A stretch of DNA of 64,000 bases from contig NZ_JAAVUS010000008.1 in assembly GCF_018449525.1 (NCBI RefSeq), positions 298,775 to 362,774 on the forward strand. Direction: 5' to 3'. This stretch comes from Bradyrhizobium sp. dw_78. GTDB lineage: Bacteria > Pseudomonadota > Alphaproteobacteria > Rhizobiales > Xanthobacteraceae. Below are positions 1-9,181 of the stretch, one piece after another. Position 1 is the stretch's first letter; each line of letters begins with the position of its first letter. Below the pieces are notes generated by a model that worked only from the letters and a program-made list of their open reading frames with translations, ran no database searches and was not told the DNA's origin. The position numbers and the translations under genes were made by a program.

Positions 1-980
1 CCGCCGAGGAGATCCAGCGCGATCTCGATCGCCGCCGTCCCGGACAGTCGCGCTTCACCACCCAGCGCCAGGAGCCGGACGCGGTCAAGATCCTGTCCGG
101 CGTGATGGCGCATCCGGAAACCGGCCTCCAGGTGACGACGGGCGCGCCGATCGGGCTGCTGATCGAAAATACCGACCAGCGTTCGAAGGACTATTCCGAG
201 ATCAAGGACAAGTTCCGCCCCGGCCATGCCGACTTCACCTATGAGGCCAAATACGGCCTGCGCGATTATCGCGGCGGCGGCCGCTCCTCGGCGCGCGAGA
301 CCGCGATGCGGGTCGCGGCCGGCGCCATCGCCCGCAAGATCGTGCCTGACATGCGGGTGCGCGGCGCGCTGGTGCAGATGGGGCCGCACGTGATCGACCG
401 CGGTAAATGGGATTGGGACGAGGTGGCGCGCAATCCGTTCTTCTGTCCGGACAAGGACAAGGCGGCGTTCTTCGAGACCTATCTCGACGATATCAGAAAG
501 AGGGGATCGTCGATCGGCGCGGTGATCGAGGTCGTCGCCGAAGGCGTGCCGCCGGGACTTGGTGCGCCGATCTACGCCAAGCTCGACGCCGAACTGGCGG
601 CTGCGCTGATGAGCATCAACGCGGTGAAGGGCGTCGAGATCGGTTCAGGTTTCGGCGCCGCCGAATTGTCGGGCGAGGAAAATGCCGACGAGATGCGCTC
701 CAGCAATGACGGCACGCGATTCCTGTCCAACCACGCCGGCGGCATTCTGGGCGGCATCTCGACCGGCCAGCCGGTGGTGGCGCGCTTTGCGGTGAAGCCG
801 ACCTCCTCGATCCTGTCGCCGCGCCGCACCGTGGACCGTCACGGCGCCGATACCGAGATCATGACCAAAGGCCGTCACGACCCCTGCGTCGGCATTCGCG
901 CCGTGCCGGTCGGCGAAGCCATGATGGCCTGCGTGCTCGCCGATCATTTCCTGCGCCATCGCGGCCAGGTCGGCCGCTAG
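1..980 (+). CDS. aroC: Chorismate synthase, 5' end cut off by the window
   Basis: AroC converts 5-enolpyruvylshikimate-3-phosphate to chorismate, the last common step to the aromatic amino acids, and needs reduced FMN. The reading frame is open from base 3, upstream of the first internal start, and begins inside the conserved block with DLDRRRPGQSRFTTQRQEPD, so the true start lies left of the window. Further family blocks are SGV.AHPETG, GAPIGLLIEN, RPGHADFTY, the FMN/substrate loop RGGGRSSARET (about bases 271-303) and RHDPC near the end. The stop is TAG at 978-980. Only about 325 residues of a usual 360-residue protein are present. Family assignment is very secure. Confidence 0.97.
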   Translation, partial: AEEIQRDLDRRRPGQSRFTTQRQEPDAVKILSGVMAHPETGLQVTTGAPIGLLIENTDQRSKDYSEIKDKFRPGHADFTYEAKYGLRDYRGGGRSSARETAMRVAAGAIARKIVPDMRVRGALVQMGPHVIDRGKWDWDEVARNPFFCPDKDKAAFFETYLDDIRKRGSSIGAVIEVVAEGVPPGLGAPIYAKLDAELAAALMSINAVKGVEIGSGFGAAELSGEENADEMRSSNDGTRFLSNHAGGILGGISTGQPVVARFAVKPTSSILSPRRTVDRHGADTEIMTKGRHDPCVGIRAVPVGEAMMACVLADHFLRHRGQVGR

Positions 981-1066
981 AAGACCGGGCTTCGCCTGTC
1001 ACCGGGACGCAACGCGGTTATGATGGCTTGACGGCGCGGGGAAGTTACTCCCCAAATGTCGGCGCC

Positions 1067-2251
1067 ATGAACGCACCTGATTTCCAGAAGCTGACCGACT
1101 GGCTGATCGACGGGGCGCGATCCGCGTCCAGCCCGGCTCATATGATGTCGGAAACCTGCGAGCGGTTGGTGCAGGCCGGGTTGCCGCTGTGGCGCGTCGG
1201 CGTTTTCGTCCGGACGCTGCATCCCGATGTATTCGGCTTCAGTTTCACCTGGCGGCCGGGCGAGGAGGTCGTGGTGCGCGCCGCGGATTTCGACGTCAAG
1301 GATTCTCCGGAATTCAAAAGAAGCCCGCTGGCGCCTCTCTACGAGAAGAAAGAGGAAGTCAGGTGCAGGCTCGACGATCCTGCAAGCCGGCGCTTTCCGT
1401 TTCTCGACGATATGCGCGCCGACGGCGTCACCGATTATGTCGCGCTGCCGCTTCACTTCGGCGACAATTCGGTTCACGCCGCAAGCTGGACCACGAAGCA
1501 GCCGGGCGGCTTCCGTGACCATGAACTGGCCACCCTGAGGGCGTTGGCGTCGCCGCTGGCGCGCGTCATCGAAATCATGAGCCTGCGCCGCACCGCCGCC
1601 ATTCTGCTCGATACCTATGTCGGCAACCGCGCCGGCGAGCGGATTCTCGGCGGCCAGATTCGCCGCGGCCATACCGATACGATGCACGCCGCGATCTGGC
1701 TGTCGGATTTGCGCGGCTTCACCGCGTTGTCGGACCGGCTGCCGGCCGAGATCGTGGTGGACGTTCTCAATCATTATTTCGATTGCCAGGTATCCGCGAT
1801 CAGGGCGCATGGCGGAGAAATCCTGAAATATATGGGCGACGGGCTGCTCGCGGTTTTTCCGATCGCCGAACAGGACGGCAACACCGATCAGGTCTGCTCG
1901 CTGGCGCTGGAAGCGGCGCGGGAATCCCGCGCCAGTGTCGCGGCGATGCATTATCCGATCGGCGACGTGATCGAGCGCTTCCGCTTCGGCGTCGCGCTGC
2001 ATGTCGGAAAAGTGCTCTACGGCAATATCGGCGGCGGCAACCGGCTCGACTTCACCTGCATCGGACCGGCGGTCAATCTCGCGGCACGGCTGGAGAAGAT
2101 CGCCGGCCGTCTCAACCGCACCATCGTGGCGTCGGCCGGATTCGCCGGAACCTGCACCGGCGGCTGGACCGATCTGGGCGAATTTCCGATCGCGGGATTT
2201 TCGAAGGCCGAGCGCGTTTACGGCCTGCAGGACGAAGCGGCAGGTCATTAG
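1067..2251 (+). CDS. Class III adenylate/guanylate cyclase
   Basis: It is predicted to make cAMP (or cGMP) from a nucleoside triphosphate. The C-terminal half is a class III cyclase catalytic domain (about residues 205-375). Visible are the metal aspartates D214 (SDLRGFT) and D258 (KYMGDG), Lys254 at the usual ATP-selecting position, and the transition-state pair N337 and R341 (VNLAARLE). The N-terminal 190 residues form a sensor-like region I cannot assign, with no clear membrane segment, so the enzyme is probably soluble. I chose ATG 1067; an in-frame TTG at 1028 would add 13 residues. No regulator or effector gene lies beside it. The cyclase call is firm, the substrate is not. Confidence 0.9.
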   Translation: MNAPDFQKLTDWLIDGARSASSPAHMMSETCERLVQAGLPLWRVGVFVRTLHPDVFGFSFTWRPGEEVVVRAADFDVKDSPEFKRSPLAPLYEKKEEVRCRLDDPASRRFPFLDDMRADGVTDYVALPLHFGDNSVHAASWTTKQPGGFRDHELATLRALASPLARVIEIMSLRRTAAILLDTYVGNRAGERILGGQIRRGHTDTMHAAIWLSDLRGFTALSDRLPAEIVVDVLNHYFDCQVSAIRAHGGEILKYMGDGLLAVFPIAEQDGNTDQVCSLALEAARESRASVAAMHYPIGDVIERFRFGVALHVGKVLYGNIGGGNRLDFTCIGPAVNLAARLEKIAGRLNRTIVASAGFAGTCTGGWTDLGEFPIAGFSKAERVYGLQDEAAGH

Positions 2252-2319
2252 CCGGCGCCGATTGGCTCGACGGCCTGCGCCGCCTACGTTTCCGTATCCG
2301 GCGGCTCGACGATGCCGCG

Positions 2320-2628
2320 CTATTCTTCCGGTTCGGTGGTGAACAACAGCGGATAGCCCTTGGCGCGGCCGGCGTCGGTGGCGCGCGTCGCCTTGGTCTC
2401 GGCGATATCTTTGGTGAAGACCGCGACCACGCAGACGCCGCGCTGGTGCGCCGTCAGCATCACCTTGTGAGCCTGATCCTCGGTCATCCGGAATTCTGCC
2501 TTCAACACGGTGACGACGAATTCGCGCGGCGTGTAGTCGTCATTGACCAGGATGACCTTGTGCAGGCGAGGCCGCTCGGTCCTGGTCCGGGTTTTGGTCT
2601 TCGGTTTGGTGATGGTGGTCTCGGCCAT
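2320..2628 (-). CDS. clpS: ClpS, ATP-dependent Clp protease adaptor
   Basis: ClpS delivers N-end-rule substrates to ClpAP. The 102-residue protein has the usual flexible lysine/threonine-rich N-terminal tail (residues 1-20) and the folded core. The N-degron pocket is visible as N29-D30-D31 in VILVNDDYTP and as H61 in LTAHQRG, followed by the conserved VFTKDIAETKA. The open frame continues far upstream, but the ATG at 2626-2628 gives the normal family length. No clpA lies next to it on either side, so this is either a second ClpS or a detached gene. It faces the DUF1194 gene divergently. Confidence 0.95.
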   Translation of the reverse strand: MAETTITKPKTKTRTRTERPRLHKVILVNDDYTPREFVVTVLKAEFRMTEDQAHKVMLTAHQRGVCVVAVFTKDIAETKATRATDAGRAKGYPLLFTTEPEE

Positions 2629-2898
2629 TTCCGGAATGCGCCTCCAGACATTTGCAGTCCCGTTCATCATACAATCCCGAAGACCGCGGTGGAACCGGAT
2701 GTTTTGCGATGGCTTGAGTGCAGCGGCGGCGTGCGCGGACAAGCGGCCGCGCCGGTCAAAACAGGCTTCTCCCGGTCCCGGTTCCCCGCCCAAAACCAGG
2801 GCAGCGATGCCTAACTCGAATGTGAAGAGCGGCCGATCTTCGTGCTTTTCGCGGCGCGATCTGCGTGTCACGATCCAGCGTTCGATAGGAGGGCCGCT

Positions 2899-3741
2899 AT
2901 GCGCTGGTGTGTCTCGATCGGGGCCGTGCTTGTCGCGGGGGCGATAGCCGGAGGTGACGTCACGAGTATCGCGGCGCCGAACACGGTGCGCGAACTGGCG
3001 CAGACGGGTGACAGCAGGCCCACGGTCGATGTCGAACTGATCCTCGCCGTCGATGTCTCCTATTCGATGGATATGGACGAACTCGCCATCCAGCGCGAAG
3101 GCTACGCGCAGGCGATCCAATCCAAGGAGTTTCTTCAGGCGCTGAAAGCCCTGCCCAACGGCAAGGTCGCTGTGACCTATTTCGAATGGGCGGCGTCGAA
3201 CGATCAGAAGATCATCATTCCGTGGCGGCTGATCGACGGCCCGGAAACTGCGGACGCGGTCGCCGACGAAATCATGAAAACCCCGGTCCGCCGCGCCTCG
3301 CGCACCTCGATCTCGGGTGCGATCTATTTCGCGATGCCGCTGTTCGATCAGGATCCGTATCACGGGCTGCGGCGGGTGATCGACATCTCCGGCGACGGCC
3401 CCAACAACAACGGCTCGCCCGTCACCGGCGCCCGCGACGAGGCGTTGTCGAAGGGGATTACCATCAACGGCCTGCCGATCATGGTGAAGGAGCCGTCCTA
3501 TTCGACGATGGATATCGACAACCTCGATTACTATTACGAGGATTGCGTGACCGGCGGCCCCGGCTCCTTCGTGGTGTCGATCAAGGACCGCGAGAAATTC
3601 AAGGAGGCGATCCGCACCAAGCTGCTGCTCGAAGTCGCGGGACGGACGCCCGAACGCCGGATCGTTCCGGTGGCGGAGAAGGAGCCGCGCGTCTCCTGCC
3701 TGGTCGGTGAGAAGATCTGGCAGGATCGCTGGGGACGCTAG
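2899..3741 (+). CDS. DUF1194 / von Willebrand factor A-like secreted protein
   Basis: This 280-residue protein starts at ATG 2899, preceded by a strong TAGGAGG ribosome binding site at 2886-2892. It has an N-terminal hydrophobic signal (residues 5-20) and then a VWA-type fold with the metal-ion-dependent adhesion site D52-x-S54-x-S56 (DVSYSM) and a later VIDISGDG strand. Proteins with DUF1194 are common in rhizobia and have no established role. The MIDAS motif suggests metal-dependent protein binding in the periplasm. Nothing in the neighbourhood clarifies its partner. Confidence 0.85.
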   Translation: MRWCVSIGAVLVAGAIAGGDVTSIAAPNTVRELAQTGDSRPTVDVELILAVDVSYSMDMDELAIQREGYAQAIQSKEFLQALKALPNGKVAVTYFEWAASNDQKIIIPWRLIDGPETADAVADEIMKTPVRRASRTSISGAIYFAMPLFDQDPYHGLRRVIDISGDGPNNNGSPVTGARDEALSKGITINGLPIMVKEPSYSTMDIDNLDYYYEDCVTGGPGSFVVSIKDREKFKEAIRTKLLLEVAGRTPERRIVPVAEKEPRVSCLVGEKIWQDRWGR

Positions 3742-3836
3742 AGCATGATCCGGAAAAGTGGGCACCGATTTTCCCTCATGCTCCAACAATAAAATAGAGC
3801 GCGATGGCGATTCAGCCTAAAGCTATCGCGCTCTAG
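3741..3836. repeat. Dispersed composite palindromic repeat, copy A
   Basis: The first part (3741-3783) is an imperfect palindrome opening with GAGCATGATCCGGAAAA and closing with TTTTCCCTCATGCTC. The second part (3797-3836) is a hairpin with a perfect 10-bp stem AGAGCGCGAT / ATCGCGCTCT. The same two-part design recurs at 48646-48745, and the first part alone, inverted, at 47256-47289. It directly abuts the stop of the DUF1194 gene and may also act as a transcription terminator. Confidence 0.75.
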
Positions 3837-3938
3837 CATCCTCATCTACTCACCTGGTGCATCAACACAATCTTGGCACAGTGTTTCCGGCATTGTACCA
3901 AGCGCAAAGCCAAACGGGGCTTAGCAGGGGAATTTGCA

Positions 3939-4469
3939 ATGCCAGCATCGATCATCTGGCTGGTCGCAGCAAGCCACCAGCACTTCTTTCGGGGACATCT
4001 CTTTCGGGGTCATGGCTTCAAAGCCTTGCGCCTGTTTCCAGCCGTTGCGCTGTTGCTGTGCGCCTCTGGCTTGGCCGCCGCGGAGGTGCCAAGCCAGCGG
4101 TTGCTGGAAAAGAACAGCTTCTATCTGTCGTCTGCCGGTTTTCGTGTCCAGGTCGCCAACGATCCGGCTGGGCAAAAAGCGCTGCACGCGCTACCGGCAC
4201 ACCGCTTCGTGATAAACGGGGCTGGTGAAGCCCTGCGTTATTTCTATGCCGAGCCGGAGCATTGCGTCTGCATCTTCGTCGGCACCCAACAGGCCTATGA
4301 CAGGTACATCGAGACCGTCCGTCAGCCGCTAAAGCCGACCGACAATACGGCTCCCGATTACAAGACCCAGGCCGGCGTGCTGTTGAGCGGCCAGCCGTTG
4401 CGACAGAGCACACGCGGCGATCCGACCACGCTATCGGACTATCTGAGCACTCTTTACCCTCATTATTGA
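3939..4469 (+). CDS. Hypothetical exported protein
   Basis: I do not recognise the family. The 176-residue product starts at ATG 3939, preceded by AGGGG at 3926-3930. A hydrophobic stretch (about residues 30-48, ending ASGLAAAEV) looks like a signal peptide, preceded by an unusually long N-terminal segment rich in His and Phe. The mature part is about 125 residues, with a central YAEPEHCVCIFVGTQQAY segment, and ends in LYPHY. The two closely spaced cysteines could form a disulfide or bind a ligand. It is flanked by a dispersed repeat and the convergent TonB receptor. GC is lower than in the core genes around it. Confidence 0.6.
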   Translation: MPASIIWLVAASHQHFFRGHLFRGHGFKALRLFPAVALLLCASGLAAAEVPSQRLLEKNSFYLSSAGFRVQVANDPAGQKALHALPAHRFVINGAGEALRYFYAEPEHCVCIFVGTQQAYDRYIETVRQPLKPTDNTAPDYKTQAGVLLSGQPLRQSTRGDPTTLSDYLSTLYPHY

Positions 4470-4521
4470 GAGAGCGGCACGAAGCCGTTCCTGCTTCACC
4501 TATGCTTTCCACTCGGGCCGT

Positions 4522-6786
4522 TCAGAAATTGAAGGTCGTCGAAAGCATGTAGGTGCGCGGGGCGCCGAGGGAGAGGCCATAGGTCGGCGTTGCCGACGCC
4601 CAATACCCGGCGTTGGCGACATTAATAACGTTGGCCCGAATGGTGACCGGCTTGCCTCGCAGATCGAAGGTATAGCGTGCTCCGACATCGAAGCGGACCC
4701 AATCCGGAATCTGCTGGGTATTGGCGTTATCGTAGTATTGCGAGGTTGTGTAAATCGCGCGTCCCGAAAGAGTGAGACCCCGGACAAAGGGCGTGTCCCA
4801 CTCGGCGCCGATATTGAGCTGCACGTCCGGCACGCCTGGGGCTACATTGCCATTATAGGTGCCTCCAGCGGTTTGCGTAAGCCGTGCGTCGAGCAAGGTC
4901 ACCCCGCCGAGCACCCGCACGGCATCCGTCACTTTCCCCATGGCATCGAGCTCTATGCCGCGATTTCGCTGCTCCCCATCCTCCGAGTAGGTGTTGGTGG
5001 TGGCATCAACCGATGCGGCAGGTTGTGTAATCTGGAACAAGGACAGAGTTGTAATAACGCTGCCCCAATCCACTTTGGCGCCGGTCTCAATTTGCTTGGA
5101 AACGTAAGGCGCCAAGGTCTGCCCGGCGTTGGCGTAACCAACGCCAACCGTCGTGCCTGGCTGCAAACCTTCGATGTAGTTCGCATAGAGCGAGACATTC
5201 TGCCAAGGCTTGACAATAAGCCCTACCGCCGGCGTGAGTGCATTCGCTTCATACTGCGCGGTCTGCGCGAGCGTAGTGGAACTCCAACTCTCGGATTGGA
5301 TCTGCTGCTCGCGGCCTCCCAAGATCAACTGCACCCGATCGTCCAGCACCGATAGTGTATCCGCCACGCCAGCGCTTTGCAGATATATTGCGCTTGTTAG
5401 CGGCGCGGTCAGCTTGGTGTAAGTGGGCTCGGGGATGAAAGTGGGATTATAGAGATTCGAGGCGATGGTTGCGACGACGGGAAATGCGCTGCCGGACCAG
5501 TCATCGATCCGGCTGGCCGTGACGGAGACTTGATGATCGATAAATCCCGTCGCGAACTTTCCACGAATCCCGACTTCCTCTGAATCATCGTCATGAAAAA
5601 CAGGAAAGTTATATGGCGCCTCGGTGAGGTTGCCATTCGCGTTGTTGATGGTGGCAAAGCCTGACAGGAGGTAGGTACGGTCCTGACGACCGCCAACCGC
5701 GCCATACACGGTCCAGTCGTTCGATAGATCGTATTCCCCGCGCAAGGCGCCATACCAGTCCTTGACGTGAGCGTAGGTCCATGGCTGGAAGTAGTCTGCG
5801 TTTGCGCTCGGCGCCTTGGGAACGGCGGTGATTCCCGCAGCCAGATAAGTCGGGCGAAGCGGTGCCGACGTATTCTGATCCTGATAGCCTAAATCGAGCG
5901 AGACCCGGGCGCGCTCCCCGCGATAGTCGAGACCAAGTGCGACATTGCTCATTTCCAACGACTGATTATTCGTCGGGGTGTCGCCATTGCGATAGGTCCC
6001 ATTGAACCGCACGCCCCATTCCTTGTTCTCTCCATACCGCCGACCGACATCAATATGGGTGCCGAACTGGCTATTGGATGCGTAGAACGCTGTTAGCTGC
6101 GTAATCGGATCGTCAGTTGCACGTTTTGGAACGATGTTGACCGAACCACCTACACTGCCGAAAGCCGGCATGCCGTTAATCAATGCACTCGGGCCGTTCA
6201 GAACCTCGATGCGCTCGACGGAATCGGCACTGAACGACAGGCCGGGAACTACGCCATACAAGCCGTTGAAGGTAAAATCCCAAGGACTTACCAGAAAGCC
6301 GCGGATCATGAGGCCTGATGTGTAGCTATTGTCGCTCCAGACCGTACGGACCGATGGATTGTTGGCCATGACGTCGATGATGGTACGCGCCTGTTGATCC
6401 TGAATGGTCTGTGACGTGTAGCTGGTCTGGTTAAAGGGTGTGTTCATGACGCCGCGGTTGCCAAGCAGGCCGAGTTGGCCGCCCGTTGCGACCTGACCAC
6501 CCGCGTAAGGCGCAGGCAAATTACCTACGACGGAGTTTGTGTTGGGAGCACGCGCAGCCGTCTCAGTGGGTTTCGGCGGCTCCGTGCGTTTCGCCGAACG
6601 TCGTTTTGACTGAACGTTGCGCGATGCGCGCTGCGATCCGCCGGAGGATTGCGGTCGTTGCTTCGGTGCTTCAACTGATACAGGTGGAAGCGCGGTTTGG
6701 GCGTCTACTGCCGCGACCGAAAAAATTACAGACCCAACGCCACAGGCGCCGAGCATGAGCGCCTTCGATCTTTCAACAATGATCAC
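4522..6786 (-). CDS. TonB-dependent siderophore receptor (FhuA/FcuA type)
   Basis: This outer-membrane receptor should import a ferric siderophore using TonB energy. The 754-residue protein has a signal peptide (about 1-29, ending VDAQ), a TonB-box-like segment TALPPVSVEAP, and a low-complexity Lys/Arg/Pro linker. The plug domain (about 110-225) contains IRGF and VERIEVLNGPSALING. A 22-strand barrel follows, ending in the C-terminal aromatic F754 required for outer-membrane insertion. GC is lower than in the flanking genes, which fits horizontal transfer. No tonB, exbBD, siderophore synthesis or ABC uptake gene is adjacent. Ligand unknown; hydroxamate-type is a guess from family resemblance. 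Confidence 0.92.
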   Translation of the reverse strand: MIIVERSKALMLGACGVGSVIFSVAAVDAQTALPPVSVEAPKQRPQSSGGSQRASRNVQSKRRSAKRTEPPKPTETAARAPNTNSVVGNLPAPYAGGQVATGGQLGLLGNRGVMNTPFNQTSYTSQTIQDQQARTIIDVMANNPSVRTVWSDNSYTSGLMIRGFLVSPWDFTFNGLYGVVPGLSFSADSVERIEVLNGPSALINGMPAFGSVGGSVNIVPKRATDDPITQLTAFYASNSQFGTHIDVGRRYGENKEWGVRFNGTYRNGDTPTNNQSLEMSNVALGLDYRGERARVSLDLGYQDQNTSAPLRPTYLAAGITAVPKAPSANADYFQPWTYAHVKDWYGALRGEYDLSNDWTVYGAVGGRQDRTYLLSGFATINNANGNLTEAPYNFPVFHDDDSEEVGIRGKFATGFIDHQVSVTASRIDDWSGSAFPVVATIASNLYNPTFIPEPTYTKLTAPLTSAIYLQSAGVADTLSVLDDRVQLILGGREQQIQSESWSSTTLAQTAQYEANALTPAVGLIVKPWQNVSLYANYIEGLQPGTTVGVGYANAGQTLAPYVSKQIETGAKVDWGSVITTLSLFQITQPAASVDATTNTYSEDGEQRNRGIELDAMGKVTDAVRVLGGVTLLDARLTQTAGGTYNGNVAPGVPDVQLNIGAEWDTPFVRGLTLSGRAIYTTSQYYDNANTQQIPDWVRFDVGARYTFDLRGKPVTIRANVINVANAGYWASATPTYGLSLGAPRTYMLSTTFNF

Positions 6787-6888
6787 TGAAGAAACCCCAG
6801 ATATCGGCCGGCGACGCCGACCCCCCAGGATATTTTTACTGAACCATTCTCGTTATAGAACCCTGCGCGAATTGGAATTGCTCAAGGC

Positions 6889-6912
6889 TGATTTTTGTTT
6901 CGGAATAAATCA
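6889..6912. promoter_or_regulatory. Imperfect palindrome upstream of the TonB receptor
   Basis: TGATTT and AAATCA arms separated by 12 bases sit about 100 bp upstream of the receptor start, in an AT-rich 385-bp intergenic region. This is where an iron-responsive regulator (Irr, RirA or Fur/Mur) would be expected. I cannot match it convincingly to a known iron box. Confidence 0.25.
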
Positions 6913-7171
6913 ATGCGGGAGATGCGTGACTTCAATGACGGTCTTAGCTGCCGCACTGCCTCTGCCTCGACGACAATGCAATGGTTGAGGAGATATTTTT
7001 CGAACGCAAATAAGAATGAATAAAAATTGTATCGGCGCAGTGATCTAACCGAAGGGGGTCTTTGATCGGAGATCCGCGATAGAAGTCGCTCGCTATAGCG
7101 TTTTCGAGCGGAGTGGATTCACGGTGACGATTCTGAGCCGCGGAAATAAACCGCGCGGCGGAAAACGAGGT

Positions 7172-8410
7172 TCAGCGTTTGAAGCGCGCCACCAGTTCGA
7201 CATGCGGCGTGTGGCGGAACTGGTCGACCGGCGTGACGTTTTCGATTTTGTAGCCGCCATCGATCAGAATGCGCGCATCGCGCGCGAAGGTCGCGACGCT
7301 GCACGACACCGCGACCACGATCGGGATTTTGCTGGCGGCCAGCTGCCGTACCTGCGCCTGCGCACCCTGCCGCGGCGGATCGAACACCACCGCATCGTAA
7401 TCGCGCAGCTCCTGCGGCATCAGCGGCCGGTGGAACAGGTCGCGCGTCTCGGCCTTGACCGGTTTCAGTCCCGACGCCGAGGCGGCCGCCTTTTGCAGCG
7501 CCGCCACCGCACCGGCGTCATTGTCGAACGCCGTTACCCGTGCAGCGGCCGCAAGCCGCAGCGCGAACGGTCCGACGCCGCAAAACAGATCGGCGATATG
7601 CTTGGCGCGCTTGCAGCGTTCGATGACCCGCGCCGCCAGCGTTTCCTCGCCGGCAATTGTCGCCTGCAGGAACGAGCCAGGCGGCAACGCCAATCGCACG
7701 GCACCGATCCCGATCACCGGCGGCGTCCGCATCAACACCAGTTCACCGTGGCGCGTCAGCCGCGCCAGACCGTGCTCCCTGGCGATGCCGGACAAGGTTG
7801 CGATGGCGGCCGAGGTCAGCGGCCCCGAGCCGCGCACGTCGATGTCGAGGCCGTTGTCGGCCGCGGTGATCTGGATATCCAACGGCTTGCCCGCGGGCTT
7901 CAATGCCTCCGCCAGCGCGCGCGCGGCGTCGAGCGCGCCGTGCAAGGCCGGATCGAGGATCGGGCAGTCACGGATTGCGACGATCTCGTGGCTGTTGGCC
8001 GCGGCGAATCCGGTACGCAATTCGCCGTCGGCGCCACGGCGCGCATGCACGGTGACGCGCCGCCGCCCGGCGCCGTGGGCATCGACCAGTTCATCGACCC
8101 CGCAGGCGATGCCGGCCTGCGCCAGCGTATCGACCACGATCTGACGTTTCCAGGCGCGATAGGATTCCATCTGCCAGTGCTGGATGGCGCAGCCGCCGCA
8201 GGCGCCGAAATAGCTGCAGAATGGCGCGATCCGTTCTGCGCTGGCATGCGCGATCCGCGACAGATAGCGGCGGTCGGGATGGCCGGCCACCGGCTCGACC
8301 TCGACGGTTTCACCGCCCAGCGTATAGGGCACATAGACGGCCTGACCGTCCACAAGGCTGATGCCGTCGCCGCGATGGCCGACATGATCGATGACGAGTT
8401 GTTCAGCCAC
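7172..8410 (-). CDS. Class I SAM-dependent RNA methyltransferase, RlmD/TrmA family
   Basis: It should methylate C5 of a uracil in 23S rRNA or tRNA. In the 412-residue protein an N-terminal TRAM-like domain is followed by the Fe-S cysteines C65, C71 and C74 (FCSYFGACGGC). The SAM site is DLFCGVGPFALRLA (about 280-293), and the catalytic cysteine is C370 in VSCSVATFARD, the counterpart of the usual VSCNPATLARD. It overlaps the upstream tlyA-like gene by 8 bases, so the two RNA-modifying enzymes are translationally coupled. Which uridine is the target cannot be told from sequence alone. Confidence 0.92.
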   Translation of the reverse strand: MAEQLVIDHVGHRGDGISLVDGQAVYVPYTLGGETVEVEPVAGHPDRRYLSRIAHASAERIAPFCSYFGACGGCAIQHWQMESYRAWKRQIVVDTLAQAGIACGVDELVDAHGAGRRRVTVHARRGADGELRTGFAAANSHEIVAIRDCPILDPALHGALDAARALAEALKPAGKPLDIQITAADNGLDIDVRGSGPLTSAAIATLSGIAREHGLARLTRHGELVLMRTPPVIGIGAVRLALPPGSFLQATIAGEETLAARVIERCKRAKHIADLFCGVGPFALRLAAAARVTAFDNDAGAVAALQKAAASASGLKPVKAETRDLFHRPLMPQELRDYDAVVFDPPRQGAQAQVRQLAASKIPIVVAVSCSVATFARDARILIDGGYKIENVTPVDQFRHTPHVELVARFKR

Positions 8411-9134
8411 GGCGCGCGCCGATGAAGAATTCGATGTTGCCGTCGCCGCCCGTGATCGAAGATGGAAACACCTCGATATCGGTGCATCCGAGCGAGACGG
8501 CGAAGGCGCTGATGTCGTCGCAGATCGCCTGATGCACCGCCGCGTTGCGGATGATGCCGCGCTTGGAATGCTTTCGCTCGGCTTCGAATTGCGGCTTGAT
8601 CAGCGCCAGCAGATGCATCGGCGCCGCCGCCAGCGACAGCGCCACCGGCAGCACGGTTTTCAGCGAGATGAAGCTGACATCGATCACGACGACATCGGGC
8701 CGTTGCGGCAGGCGCTTGCCCTCGAAGCCGCGGATATCGGTCTCCTGCATCGAGACGATTTTGGGATGGCCTTGCAGCGAGGGATGCAACTGGTCGCGCC
8801 CGACGTCGATGGCGAACACCAGACCGGCCCCGTTGGCGAGCAGCACTTCGGTAAAGCCGCCGGTCGACGCGCCGACATCAAGGCAGATGTGATCTTCGAT
8901 CTCGATCGGATAATGCTCCAGCGCGCCGGCCAGCTTGACGCCGCCGCGCGAGACATAGGGATGCGCCGGTTGCGCCTGAAGCGCGGCATTGTCCGGAACA
9001 TTTTCGGATGGCTTCAGGACCGGCTTGCCGTCGGCGGTGACGAGGCCTGCTTCGATGGCGGCCTGTGCCCGCGCCCGGCTTTCGAACAGGCCGCGCTCGA
9101 CCAGCAACAGATCCGCGCGTTTGCGGGAAGCCAT
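8403..9134 (-). CDS. tlyA: TlyA-family rRNA 2'-O-methyltransferase
   Basis: TlyA proteins 2'-O-methylate rRNA cytidines; some were first described as haemolysins. The 243-residue product has an N-terminal S4 RNA-binding domain (RADLLLVERG...SRARAQAAIEAG) and an FtsJ/RrmJ methyltransferase fold with the SAM loop LDVGASTGGFTEVLL and the segments VVVIDVSFISL and ALIKPQFE. I start it at ATG 9134; an in-frame TTG at 9155 would add seven residues. Its 3' end overlaps the start of the RlmD-like gene. Confidence 0.92.
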   Translation of the reverse strand: MASRKRADLLLVERGLFESRARAQAAIEAGLVTADGKPVLKPSENVPDNAALQAQPAHPYVSRGGVKLAGALEHYPIEIEDHICLDVGASTGGFTEVLLANGAGLVFAIDVGRDQLHPSLQGHPKIVSMQETDIRGFEGKRLPQRPDVVVIDVSFISLKTVLPVALSLAAAPMHLLALIKPQFEAERKHSKRGIIRNAAVHQAICDDISAFAVSLGCTDIEVFPSSITGGDGNIEFFIGARRG

Positions 9135-9181
9135 TTCGTGACTGCTTTTAGCCAAGGTCAGCTCGATTCTAGGGTCATGAT

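Noticed and set aside
977..2248. Long 423-codon open frame on the minus strand
   Set aside because: It is the antisense shadow of the cyclase gene; composition is Arg/Ala/Gly-rich without any family motif.
2320..3789. 489-codon frame ending in ClpS
   Set aside because: Everything upstream of the ATG at 2628 is antisense to the DUF1194 gene; the family length fits the short form.
7124..8425. 433-codon plus-strand frame
   Set aside because: Shadow of the RlmD-like methyltransferase.
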